Part shown: in pieces, positions 1 to 7,239 of the stretch
Numbering within the stretch: the stretch's first letter is position 1
Layout: each line of letters opens with the position of its first letter
Origin: Asanoa iriomotensis
Lineage (GTDB): Bacteria > Actinomycetota > Actinomycetes > Mycobacteriales > Micromonosporaceae
DNA: 64,000 nucleotides
Assembly (NCBI RefSeq): GCF_016862515.1
Contig: NZ_BONC01000037.1
Location: 1-64,000 of the forward strand
Direction: 5' to 3'
Made by a program: the position numbers and the translations under genes
Notes under the pieces: model-generated
Told to the model about the DNA's origin: nothing
Seen by the model: only the letters and a program-made list of their open reading frames with translations
The model's database searches: none

Positions 1-1168
1 AGCGATCGCGGATGCGGTCCAGAAGGGACCGCCCGGTCAGGTTGCGTTCGGCGGCGAGCAGGTAGGCGACCGGTGAGGTCCGCGCCGCCCTGCGGTGGTC
101 GCGGATCCGGCCGGCCAGGTAGGGCAGCACGGTCATCGCGACCGCCGTCCCGGCCACCGCGAGGTGACCGCCGGCGGCGGCCGCGCCTCCGACGATCGTT
201 CCCGCCGCGGCGGGGACGTCGACCTTGAGGCCCAGCACGCCGACGGTCGAGTCGATACCCATGCCGCGCAGCGCGGCGCGGAGGTCGTCCAGTTGGGGCC
301 GGGTCTTCTCGCGGTAGAGGGCTTCCAGGTGCGCGCGGGCGATGTCGGGGCTCTCGACGGCGGCGACCTTGGCCAACTCAGGTGCGAGGCCGGCGACGTG
401 TCCGCGGAACGCGGAAAGCTCCGCCGCGTAGCGGTCCCGGAACGTGATCAGCTTGGCCACCGGGACGGCATAGAGATGCTTCGGCCGGACGACAGCTTCG
501 AGGGCGACGTGCAGGTAGGCGACGTCCGGCTCGGTTGTGCCAGTGCCGCGGTCCGGGTCGCCCACAAGCAGTTCGACGGCTTGGTCGAGGGCGCCGACGG
601 CGCGGTGCATGCTGGCGTCGTCGGTCGCCGGCGACAGTTGGTTGGCCGAGGCGATCGCGTCGGCGAGGCACGCGGTGTAGACGGCCCCGAGCGTCGGATG
701 CAGGCCCAGCCAGGCGCCGTGCGGATCATCCCGCTCGATGGCCAGACCGGACTCCACGAGTTCGCGGTGCAGCTCGTAAGTGATCTTGGTGAGGTGGGGA
801 CCCGTGTAGATCCAGAACCGATGCCGTTCCGTGCGGTCGTGCAGGTGGTCCAGCGCGGGGTTCTGCGACGGTGGCATCTGGAACTCGCCGCGGAACGCTT
901 GTGACCCGTAGCGTGCGACCAGCGGTGCGGAGTGTTCGGTGAGAATCCGCAGGAAGGTCGTGGCGACGCGGTGGAGGGCCGGCTGGGACGGCTTCTGGTC
1001 GGTGAGGAAGTCGGTCTCCGCGGCGATCTGCCGCACGACGTCGCTGTCGCGGTCCCAGATGTCCGTGGACCGGATCCGGACCATGCGGTCCCAGGTCAGC
1101 AGCGCGAGCGTGACCCAGTTGTCGTGCTGGAAGTGCATCCAGGGGTAGTAGAGGGCGAGCGCACTCAT
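1..1168 (-). CDS. DUF6236 family protein, C-terminus beyond the window
   Basis: About 389 codons are visible and no stop is reached before base 1, so the gene runs off the left edge. I chose the ATG at 1168 because the protein then starts MSALALYYPWMHFQHDNWV, which matches the start I know for DUF6236 proteins (aliphatic, YYPW, then a W-x-x-LALLTWDR-type stretch with RIRP/RIRS). The rest is helix-rich and soluble, apart from an Ala/Gly-rich segment near the visible end (AAAAGGHLAVAGTAVAM) that could be a short hydrophobic helix. There is no catalytic motif. The family has no assigned function and is scattered through actinobacteria. The gene sits alone on the minus strand beside the XdhC-like gene. 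Confidence 0.72.
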   Translation of the reverse strand, partial: MSALALYYPWMHFQHDNWVTLALLTWDRMVRIRSTDIWDRDSDVVRQIAAETDFLTDQKPSQPALHRVATTFLRILTEHSAPLVARYGSQAFRGEFQMPPSQNPALDHLHDRTERHRFWIYTGPHLTKITYELHRELVESGLAIERDDPHGAWLGLHPTLGAVYTACLADAIASANQLSPATDDASMHRAVGALDQAVELLVGDPDRGTGTTEPDVAYLHVALEAVVRPKHLYAVPVAKLITFRDRYAAELSAFRGHVAGLAPELAKVAAVESPDIARAHLEALYREKTRPQLDDLRAALRGMGIDSTVGVLGLKVDVPAAAGTIVGGAAAAGGHLAVAGTAVAMTVLPYLAGRIRDHRRAARTSPVAYLLAAERNLTGRSLLDRIRDR

Positions 1169-1257
1169 ATCGACGCATTGTCGCATCGCCGCCAGCGCTG
1201 CACATAGCTCGTCGCCGGCGCTGGTTTCGCTCCGCGGCGCGGACCGCGCGGCTGAGC

Positions 1258-1779
1258 TCAGAACTCGAATCCGCCCGGGCGGGCGTTGCGGTCGGCGATC
1301 AGGCCCGCCAACGTCGCGACGGCGATCTCGGCGGGCGTGCGGGAGCCGATGTTCAGGCCGATCGGCCGGTGGACGCGGGCGATCTCCTCGTCGGCGACGC
1401 CCAGGTCGCGCAGGGGCTTGATGTGCGGGCCCTCGTGGCGGGGGTTGCCCATCAGGCCGATCCAGCGGGTCTGGCCGGCCAGCGCGTCGCGCAGCAACGC
1501 ACCCAGCTCGCCGCGGTGGTGGTCGCAGACCACGACGTCGGTGTTGGCATCCAGCCCCGCGGCGTCCAACGTGGAGACCGTCTCGGGCGCGTGCGGGTCC
1601 ACCTTGGTCGGGTCGGGCTCGACGAGCACGGTGCGGTAGCCCAGGTCCAGCGCATAGCGCAGCAGCTGGCCGGACATCGGCGAGGCGAAGATGGCGACCA
1701 GCGTCTTGGGCTCGTCGCGCGGTGCCGGCGCGTCGCCGTGGGCGACGGCGCAGGAGGCGTCATGCACGTGGTCGGTCAC
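1258..1779 (-). CDS. Stand-alone XdhC C-terminal (Rossmann) domain protein
   Basis: The 173-residue product is almost entirely the XdhC/CoxI C-terminal Rossmann domain. It has FASPMSGQLLRYALDLG and VEPDPT near the N-terminus, VVCDHHRGELGALL in the middle, and WIGLMGNPRH, RVHRPIGLNIGSRTPAEIAVA near the end. Full XdhC proteins are 270-380 residues and carry an extra N-terminal domain; it is absent here. XdhC-type proteins bind molybdenum cofactor and help sulfurate it for xanthine-dehydrogenase-family enzymes, and such an enzyme is encoded at 17.3-21.1 kb. I placed the start at GTG 1779, two bases after the stop of the winged-helix gene, so the two are probably translated together. A real link to molybdoenzyme maturation is inference. 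Confidence 0.75.
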   Translation of the reverse strand: MTDHVHDASCAVAHGDAPAPRDEPKTLVAIFASPMSGQLLRYALDLGYRTVLVEPDPTKVDPHAPETVSTLDAAGLDANTDVVVCDHHRGELGALLRDALAGQTRWIGLMGNPRHEGPHIKPLRDLGVADEEIARVHRPIGLNIGSRTPAEIAVATLAGLIADRNARPGGFEF

Positions 1780-1781
1780 CC

Positions 1782-2864
1782 TTATGACTCTGCCACGACC
1801 ACCTCCTCGCCGGTGGTCGCCGCGAGCGCGCGTCGGTGGCGTGCGGCCAGGGCGGCGAACGGCGCGACCGTGATCGCGCCGCCGCGGCGGCGCCAGGTGC
1901 CGGCGGCCGCGCCGTCGACCAGCACGACGCCGGGGTTGGCGGTGGCGCGCCAGACCTGCTTGCGGTGGGCCGGGTCGGGCACGAGGAGGTGGCGGTCGGT
2001 TAGCTCGAGGACCGGGTCGTGGGGCGGCAGCAGCTGGACCCCGTGGGCGCGCGGTGCGGCGCGGGCGGCATCCAGGTCGTCCGGGTGCATGACGAGCCTG
2101 CGGCCTCCGACCGACACCGGCACCAGGTCCGCGGCCACGAGGGCCCACCACCGGCGCGCGGCCGCGGGGGAGAGGGCCAACCAGGCGGCCAGCCCGTCCC
2201 GGTCGGTCGGCCCGGCACAGCGGAGGAACGCGCGGACGAGAGTGCGGCGCGCGTCCGCGGTCCCGCCCTGCGATCGGGGCGCGCCGTCCGCGGTGGTCGG
2301 GGTCGTGGCGATGAAGTCCGCGGAGCCGTTGCCGTTGGGTAGCAGGCGCAGACCCGCCGGGAGGGAGGCCAGGCGGAACAGGGCGTCGTGGACGTGGTGG
2401 GCCGCGCAGCCGGCGCACCACGGGCGTAGTCGCGGGTCGACCGTTTCCTGCAACGCCGTCGACAGGTCGCCTTTGCTCCGCCGGGCGCCGTCGGCCATCA
2501 CCTCGGCCATCGCGGCCGCGACCTCGTCGAGGGCCGCCCCGATCGGCACCGGTAGCTCCGCGAAGAACGGCCCGAACTGCTGTTTGCGCAGGTCGGTGGC
2601 GTCGTCCGGGCGCAGGGCGGCGGCCAGAGCCGGCAGGTCGCCCCGTCGGTGCAGGTGCATCGCGCCGCGGGCGCCGTGCACGAGGGCCAGCTCGGCCGGG
2701 TCGCCGCCGCCACGGAGGCGCAGGGCGCGGGCGGCGCTCGTACCCGGTGGCGTGTCTTGAATGCCCGTGTCGAGGACGCCGACGTCGCCGCCCGCAGCGG
2801 TCAGTTGGTGCGCAACCACCCGGTGGGCGCGCACCTCGGCGTCGGTCAGGCGGGCGTCGGCCAT
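1782..2864 (-). CDS. Winged-helix DNA-binding protein, AlkZ/YcaQ (HTH_42) superfamily
   Basis: A protein of 360 residues belonging to the HTH_42 superfamily that includes the DNA glycosylases AlkZ and YcaQ. The N-terminus has RAHRVVAHQL and GIQDTPPGT where AlkZ carries its catalytic Q-x-Q. Only one glutamine is present, so glycosylase activity is doubtful. The middle has winged-helix segments (LVRAFLRCAGPTDRDGLAAW), and the C-terminus has the usual LLPPHDPVLELTDR and GVVLVDGAAAGTWRRRGG blocks. The ATG at 2864 gives a family-like start. The gene is divergent from dusB with only 43 bases between starts and runs into the XdhC-like gene with a 2-base gap. A second, more canonical member lies at 46.8-47.8 kb. 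Confidence 0.8.
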   Translation of the reverse strand: MADARLTDAEVRAHRVVAHQLTAAGGDVGVLDTGIQDTPPGTSAARALRLRGGGDPAELALVHGARGAMHLHRRGDLPALAAALRPDDATDLRKQQFGPFFAELPVPIGAALDEVAAAMAEVMADGARRSKGDLSTALQETVDPRLRPWCAGCAAHHVHDALFRLASLPAGLRLLPNGNGSADFIATTPTTADGAPRSQGGTADARRTLVRAFLRCAGPTDRDGLAAWLALSPAAARRWWALVAADLVPVSVGGRRLVMHPDDLDAARAAPRAHGVQLLPPHDPVLELTDRHLLVPDPAHRKQVWRATANPGVVLVDGAAAGTWRRRGGAITVAPFAALAARHRRALAATTGEEVVVAES

Positions 2865-2895
2865 GAGGGCAGGATGCCGCAGGGGTACGACAACG

Positions 2896-2901
2896 TACGC
2901 T
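2896..2901 (+). promoter_or_regulatory. Predicted -10 element of a leaderless dusB promoter
   Basis: TACGCT fits the actinobacterial TAnnnT -10 pattern and lies 6 bases before the dusB GTG. There is no Shine-Dalgarno sequence in the 43-base intergenic region, so transcription probably starts at the start codon itself. Confidence 0.5.
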
Positions 2902-2907
2902 CGATGC

Positions 2908-4032
2908 GTGACCCCGCTGACCCTCGGACCGCACCAGGTCGACCCGCCGGTGGTCCTGGCACCGATGGCCGGGATCACCAACGTGGCGTTCCGCCAGCTC
3001 TGCCGTGAGCAGGGCGGCGGCCTCTACGTCTGCGAGATGATCACCACGCGGGCGCTGGTCGAGCGGAACCCCAAGACCCTCAAGATGATCGCCTTCGCCG
3101 GCGACGAGCGCCCCCGCAGCCTCCAGCTCTACGGCGTCGACCCGGACGTGACCGCCGCCGCGGTGCGGATGGTGGTCGAGGAGGACCTGGCCGACCACGT
3201 CGACCTCAACTTCGGCTGCCCGGTGCCCAAGGTCACCCGCAAGGGTGGCGGCGCCGCCCTGCCCTGGCGCCGGCGGCTGTTCGCCCGCCTGGTCCGCGCG
3301 GCCGTCGACGCCGCCGACGGCGCCGTCCCGGTCACGGTCAAGATGCGCAAGGGCATTGACGACGATCATCTGACGTACGTGGAAGCCGGCCTGGCCGCCC
3401 AGGACGCGGGCGTGGCGGCGGTGGCGCTGCACGCCCGGACGGCTGCCCAGCGCTATTCGGGCACGGCCGACTGGGACGCGATCGCCACGCTGAAGCAGGC
3501 GCTCGACGTGCCGACCCTGGGCAACGGCGACATCTGGGAGGCCGAGGACGCCCTCCGGATGATCGCCCACACGGGCGCCGACGGCGTGGTCGTCGGCCGG
3601 GGCTGCCTGGGCCGCCCGTGGCTGTTCGCGGACCTGGAGGCGGCGTTCGCCGGCCGGCCGGAAGCGCGCAAGCTGCCGACCCTGGGCGAGGTCGCGGCGG
3701 TGTTGCGCCGCCACACGGAGCTGCTCATGACCCAGTTCGGCACCGAACGCGACGCCTGCGTCGACATCCGCAAGCACATCGCCTGGTACCTCAAGGGCTT
3801 CCCGGTAGGCGCCGAGCTCCGCCGCGCCCTGGCCATGGTCGACACGCTGGCCGAACTCGACGACCTGCTCGGCAAGCTCGACGCGGACGCACCGTTCCCG
3901 CTGGAAACCCTGGGCCAGCCCCGCGGCCGCACCAACTCCCCGGGCAAGGTCCACCTCCCCGACGGCTGGCTCGCCTCCCGCGACACGGACACGGTCCCCG
4001 AGGGAGCCGAAATGGCCGACTCCGGCGGCTAG
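2908..4032 (+). CDS. dusB: tRNA-dihydrouridine synthase (DusB type)
   Basis: This flavoenzyme reduces specific uridines in tRNA to dihydrouridine in the cytoplasm. The 374-residue protein shows the family signatures in order: VVLAPMAGITNVAFRQLC (FMN binding, about residues 14-31), SLQLYGVDP, NFGCPVPKVTRKGGGAAL with the catalytic Cys104, VTVKMRKGIDDD, ALHARTAAQRYSG, and GNGDIWEAEDA ... GADGVVVGRGCLGRPW, the phosphate-binding end of the barrel. A helical C-terminal tRNA-binding domain (CVDIRKHIAWYLKGFP) follows. The start is GTG 2908, because the frame upstream is not family-like and a leaderless -10 fits. It stands alone between divergent and convergent minus-strand genes. Confidence 0.95.
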   Translation: MTPLTLGPHQVDPPVVLAPMAGITNVAFRQLCREQGGGLYVCEMITTRALVERNPKTLKMIAFAGDERPRSLQLYGVDPDVTAAAVRMVVEEDLADHVDLNFGCPVPKVTRKGGGAALPWRRRLFARLVRAAVDAADGAVPVTVKMRKGIDDDHLTYVEAGLAAQDAGVAAVALHARTAAQRYSGTADWDAIATLKQALDVPTLGNGDIWEAEDALRMIAHTGADGVVVGRGCLGRPWLFADLEAAFAGRPEARKLPTLGEVAAVLRRHTELLMTQFGTERDACVDIRKHIAWYLKGFPVGAELRRALAMVDTLAELDDLLGKLDADAPFPLETLGQPRGRTNSPGKVHLPDGWLASRDTDTVPEGAEMADSGG

Positions 4033-4047
4033 GGCCAGGGGTTAGGG

Positions 4048-4383
4048 CTAGCCCAGCACGTAAGACTCGTCGCCGAACTCGGCGACGATCTTGAGTCGGC
4101 CGCCGAGGGCCTTGACGTAGGCCGCCAGGGTGTCGACCTCACTGCGGGTCAGTTCGCCCTTCTCGATCCGGGAGACCCGCGCCTGTGTCACTCCCATCGC
4201 TTTGGCGATGTCGGTCTGCGTGGCGTGCTGCCGCCGCCTGATCTCCGCGAGCCGGTAGGCCCGGGCCTGCGCGATCAACTCGTCCTTCCGCGCGGTGACC
4301 TGGTCGCGCTCCTCCGCGGAGAGCCGCAGCTCCTGCTTGAGGTCGGCCCAGGACACCGCCTGTGGGTCGTCGAGGTGGTCCAT
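4048..4383 (-). CDS. XRE-family antitoxin (HigA-like)
   Basis: Product of 111 residues with an N-terminal basic/acidic helix region and a clear XRE helix-turn-helix at about residues 50-105 (TQTDIAKAMGVTQARVSRIEKGE, then DTLAAYVKALGGRLKI, typical of HigA-type antitoxins). It should neutralise the toxin encoded just upstream and, with it, repress their promoter. The ATG at 4383 shares one base with the toxin stop (TGATG); an in-frame GTG one codon earlier is also possible. GGGCGG lies at normal ribosome-binding distance. The toxin-first order is the HigBA arrangement. The inverted repeat before the toxin gene is the expected operator. Confidence 0.88.
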   Translation of the reverse strand: MDHLDDPQAVSWADLKQELRLSAEERDQVTARKDELIAQARAYRLAEIRRRQHATQTDIAKAMGVTQARVSRIEKGELTRSEVDTLAAYVKALGGRLKIVAEFGDESYVLG

Positions 4384-4760
4384 CACCGTTCACCGCCCTT
4401 CTCGCGCAACCGCTCCAGATGCTCGGCGTACGCCGCTTCCGCCCGCGGCACCGCCGCCCCGTACCAAGCCCGCCACCCGCCTGCCTTGTCGCCGCCGACG
4501 AGCAGGACGATCTGCCGGACCGGGTCGAACACGAACAACAAGCGCACCTCGCTTCGCCCGGCGGAGCCCGGCCGGAGCTCCTTGAGGTTGGCGATGCGCG
4601 AACCCTTGACCGTGTCGACCAGCGGCCGACCGAGCGCCGGCCCTTCCTCGGCCAGGGCGTCGATGGCCGCGCTGATCAGCACCAACGTGCGCCGATCGGT
4701 GTGTCGCAGCTCGTGCAACCACGACAGCACCGGCTCCACGACCACGACGGTCCAGGCCAC
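4383..4760 (-). CDS. RelE/ParE-superfamily toxin (HigB/Gp49-like)
   Basis: This 125-residue protein matches phage-derived Gp49-like/HigB toxins, which act as ribosome-dependent mRNA interferases. It has EPVLSWLHELRHTD at the N-terminus, LGRPLVDTVKGSRIANLKELRPG in the middle (the conserved K-ELR block), EVRLLFVFDPVRQIVLLVGGDKAG, and a helical C-terminus. The start is GTG 4760: GGAGG lies 6 bases upstream, and family members start with a short M-x-W. The longer frame from 4787 would add CRRQ-type residues without homology. It is the first gene of a two-gene operon with the XRE antitoxin. Which RNA it cuts cannot be told. Confidence 0.87.
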   Translation of the reverse strand: MAWTVVVVEPVLSWLHELRHTDRRTLVLISAAIDALAEEGPALGRPLVDTVKGSRIANLKELRPGSAGRSEVRLLFVFDPVRQIVLLVGGDKAGGWRAWYGAAVPRAEAAYAEHLERLREKGGER

Positions 4761-4774
4761 CTCTTGCCTCCGGC

Positions 4775-4806
4775 ATAACACTCGCATTGTATGTCTTGAG
4801 TGTTAT
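4775..4806 (-). promoter_or_regulatory. Operator-like inverted repeat of the toxin-antitoxin operon
   Basis: ATAACACTC at 4775-4783 and GAGTGTTAT at 4798-4806 form a perfect 9-bp inverted repeat with a 14-bp gap. The arms flank the predicted -10 of the toxin-antitoxin promoter, the expected place for an autorepressing antitoxin (or complex) to bind. Confidence 0.65.
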
Positions 4807-4815
4807 ACCCGCCAA
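4786..4815 (-). promoter_or_regulatory. Predicted promoter of the toxin-antitoxin operon
   Basis: On the minus strand TTGGCG (4815-4810) and TACAAT (4791-4786) are 18 bases apart, a good housekeeping-sigma promoter. The start would fall near 4779, about 20 bases before the toxin GTG, leaving room for its GGAGG. Confidence 0.6.
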
Positions 4816-4925
4816 GGTTTCATGATCGTGGCCCGTAATCGGATCGCGGGGCGGTGCTGATCCTGCGTGAATAGCTCAACCGGTCAGTGCGGTAATTTCG
4901 TGCGGGTACACGCGGTGAAGGGGGC

Positions 4926-6626
4926 ATGGTGGCGCAGGCGATCGAGGCGGATTGGGTGGCGCGGTTTGCCGATGAGGTGATCGCCGAGGCCGACAAGCGG
5001 GCGCCCGGTAAGCCGATCGTGTGTGCCAGCGGGCTCAGTCCCTCCGGGCCCGTGCATCTGGGCAACCAGCGTGAGCTGATGACGCCCCACCTCGTCGCCG
5101 ACGAGATCAGGCGGCGGGGGCGCGAAGCGCGGCACATCCTGTCCTGGGATGACTTCGACCGGTTCCGCAAGGTGCCCGCCGGTGTCGATCCCAGTTGGGC
5201 CGAGCACATCGGCAAGCCGCTGACCGCGGTGCCGGCGCCCGAGGGCAGTGAATATCCCAACTGGGCCGAGCATTTCAAGGCTCCCCTGACCGAGGCCATG
5301 ACCCGGCTCGGCATCGAGGTCACACCGATCAGCCAGACCGCCATGTACACCTCCGGGGCGTACCGCGCGCAGATCCTGCACGCCATGTCGCAGCGGGCCA
5401 AGATCGATGAGGTTCTCGGCAGGTACCGCACCAAGAAGAAGCCCGGCAAGGAGATCACCAACCCCGACGAGGCCGCCGCGGCCGAGGGGTCGGGCGCGGC
5501 GAGTGAGGACGACGGTGGCACCGCGTCCGGCTACTACCCCTACAAGCCCTACTGCCAGGACTGCGGCAAGGACACCACGACCGTCACCGCGTACGACGAC
5601 GCGACCACCGCATTGACCTACACCTGCGCGTGCGGCCACAGCGAGACCGTCCTGCTCAGCGAGTACAACTACGGCAAGCTGGTCTGGAAGGTCGACTGGC
5701 CCATGCGCTGGGCCTACGAGGGCGTCGTCTTCGAACCCAGCGGCGTCGACCACAGCTCGCCCGGCTCCAGCTTCGTGGTCGGCAGCCAACTCGTCCGCGA
5801 GGTCTTCCACGCCGAGCCGCCGATCGGGCCCATGTACGCCTTCGTCGGCATCAAGGGCATGGCCAAGATGAGCAGCTCCCGGGGCGGCGTGCCCACCGCG
5901 GCCGACGCTCTGGAGATCATGGAGCCGCCGCTGCTGCGTTGGCTGTACGCGCGCCGCCGCCCCAACCAGTCCTTCGACATCGCGTTCGACCAGGAGGTGC
6001 AGCGCCTCTACGACGAGTGGGACGGCCTGTCCACCCGGGTCGAGAACGGCACCGCGACCAGTGGCGATCTGGCCGCCTACGGCCGGTCCGCGAGCACCGC
6101 CGCCGGGCCGCTCCCGTTGACGCCCCGAGCGGTGCCCTACCGCACCCTCGCGTCCATCGTCGACATCACCACCGGCAACGACGACCAGACCCTGCGGATC
6201 CTGCGCGACCTGGACCCGGCCGACCCGGTCAAGGACCTCGACGAGACCCGGCCCCGGCTCGACTGCGCCGCCAACTGGGTGCGCACCCAGCTCACCCCGG
6301 ACGAGCGCACCCGGGTCCGCGAGCAGCCCGACACCCTGCTCCTCGACGGCCTCGACGACGACCAGCGCACCTCGCTCGAAAAGCTCCGCGACGGGCTCGA
6401 CGACCACTGGTCGCTCGACGGCCTCACGACCCTCGTCTACGGCGTACCCAAGCAGCTCCTCGGCCTGCCCGCGGACGTCAAGCCGACCCCGGAGCTCAAG
6501 GTCGCGCAGCGTTCGTTCTTCGCCCTGCTGTACCGCCTGTTGATCGGCAAGGAGACCGGGCCCCGGCTGCCCACGCTGCTGCTGGCCACCGGCGCCGACC
6601 GGGTCCGCCTCCTGCTCGGCGGGTAA
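4926..6626 (+). CDS. lysS: Lysine--tRNA ligase, class I (archaeal type)
   Basis: It charges tRNA-Lys with lysine using ATP. The 566-residue protein is a class I synthetase: the HIGH-type motif is PSGPVHLGN (residues 39-47) and the KMSKS-type motif is KMSSSRG (from Lys314). A zinc-ribbon-like pair, YCQDCGK and CACGH, lies at about residues 199-240, and the C-terminal third is the helical anticodon-binding domain. Most bacteria use a class II LysRS instead; class I enzymes are typical of archaea and occur in some actinomycetes and alpha-proteobacteria, often beside a class II copy elsewhere. The start is ATG 4926, with a purine-rich GAAGGGGG directly upstream. It stands alone, with only the VOC gene 54 bases downstream. 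Confidence 0.95.
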   Translation: MVAQAIEADWVARFADEVIAEADKRAPGKPIVCASGLSPSGPVHLGNQRELMTPHLVADEIRRRGREARHILSWDDFDRFRKVPAGVDPSWAEHIGKPLTAVPAPEGSEYPNWAEHFKAPLTEAMTRLGIEVTPISQTAMYTSGAYRAQILHAMSQRAKIDEVLGRYRTKKKPGKEITNPDEAAAAEGSGAASEDDGGTASGYYPYKPYCQDCGKDTTTVTAYDDATTALTYTCACGHSETVLLSEYNYGKLVWKVDWPMRWAYEGVVFEPSGVDHSSPGSSFVVGSQLVREVFHAEPPIGPMYAFVGIKGMAKMSSSRGGVPTAADALEIMEPPLLRWLYARRRPNQSFDIAFDQEVQRLYDEWDGLSTRVENGTATSGDLAAYGRSASTAAGPLPLTPRAVPYRTLASIVDITTGNDDQTLRILRDLDPADPVKDLDETRPRLDCAANWVRTQLTPDERTRVREQPDTLLLDGLDDDQRTSLEKLRDGLDDHWSLDGLTTLVYGVPKQLLGLPADVKPTPELKVAQRSFFALLYRLLIGKETGPRLPTLLLATGADRVRLLLGG

Positions 6627-6680
6627 TAGGCTCGGAGGTAGGGGAGGGCACCGCACCGGCCGACCTGAGGAGGTCGTCCG

Positions 6681-7061
6681 ATGAAGGGCAGCGTCACCCA
6701 TTTCGAGATCCCGGCCGACGACGTCACGCGGGCGGAGCGTTTCTACCACGATGCGTTCGGGTGGAACATTCAGGACATGCCCGAGATGTCGTACGCGATG
6801 CTGGGCACCACGCCGAGCGGGCAGGACGGGCGTCCCAAGGACCCCGGCGCGATCAACGGCGGGATGATGAAGCGCAGCGGCCTGTTCACCGCGCCGGTCG
6901 TCACGATCGACGTCGACGACATCGACGAGGCGCTCGCGACCGTGGAGAAGAACGGCGGCAAGACCCGGATGGGTCGGCAGGCCGTCGGCGACATGGGGTT
7001 CACGGGCTACTTCGCCGACACCGAAGGCAACCTGATCGGACTCTGGCAGTCGGCCCGTTAA
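6681..7061 (+). CDS. VOC (glyoxalase/bleomycin-resistance fold) protein
   Basis: A small cytoplasmic protein (126 residues) with one vicinal-oxygen-chelate unit pair. VTHFEIPADDVTRAERFYHDAFGW opens the first beta-alpha-beta half, VVTIDVDDIDEALATVEKNGG the second, and GYFADTEGNLIGLWQ closes it with the usual metal-side glutamate position. The substrate cannot be predicted from sequence. The start is ATG 6681 with GAGGAGG at good distance. It follows lysS by 54 bases and may be co-transcribed with it. A 178-base gap separates it from ppdK. Confidence 0.88.
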   Translation: MKGSVTHFEIPADDVTRAERFYHDAFGWNIQDMPEMSYAMLGTTPSGQDGRPKDPGAINGGMMKRSGLFTAPVVTIDVDDIDEALATVEKNGGKTRMGRQAVGDMGFTGYFADTEGNLIGLWQSAR

Positions 7062-7239
7062 CGGGGGGCGCACTGCGCGGGAATGCGCGGGAAAACGCTC
7101 CCAGAGCCGCCTGTGTGCGTAGCGTTGTGCCAATAGTCACCGAGGGCTCCCAACGAGCCGCATACCTCGCTTAACCTGCGCCCACGGTGGGAATGGTTAC
7201 TGACTGGTCGTTCAGCGTTGAGCGCGTGGGAGGACACCG

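Noticed and set aside
1258-3954. Very long minus-strand open frame opposite dusB
   Set aside because: Only its last 173 codons (XdhC-like) are protein-like; the rest is an antisense shadow of dusB and the winged-helix gene, common in GC-rich DNA.
4884-7133. 749-codon minus-strand frame opposite lysS and the VOC gene
   Set aside because: The translation is low-complexity and without homology; the plus strand encodes clear conserved proteins.
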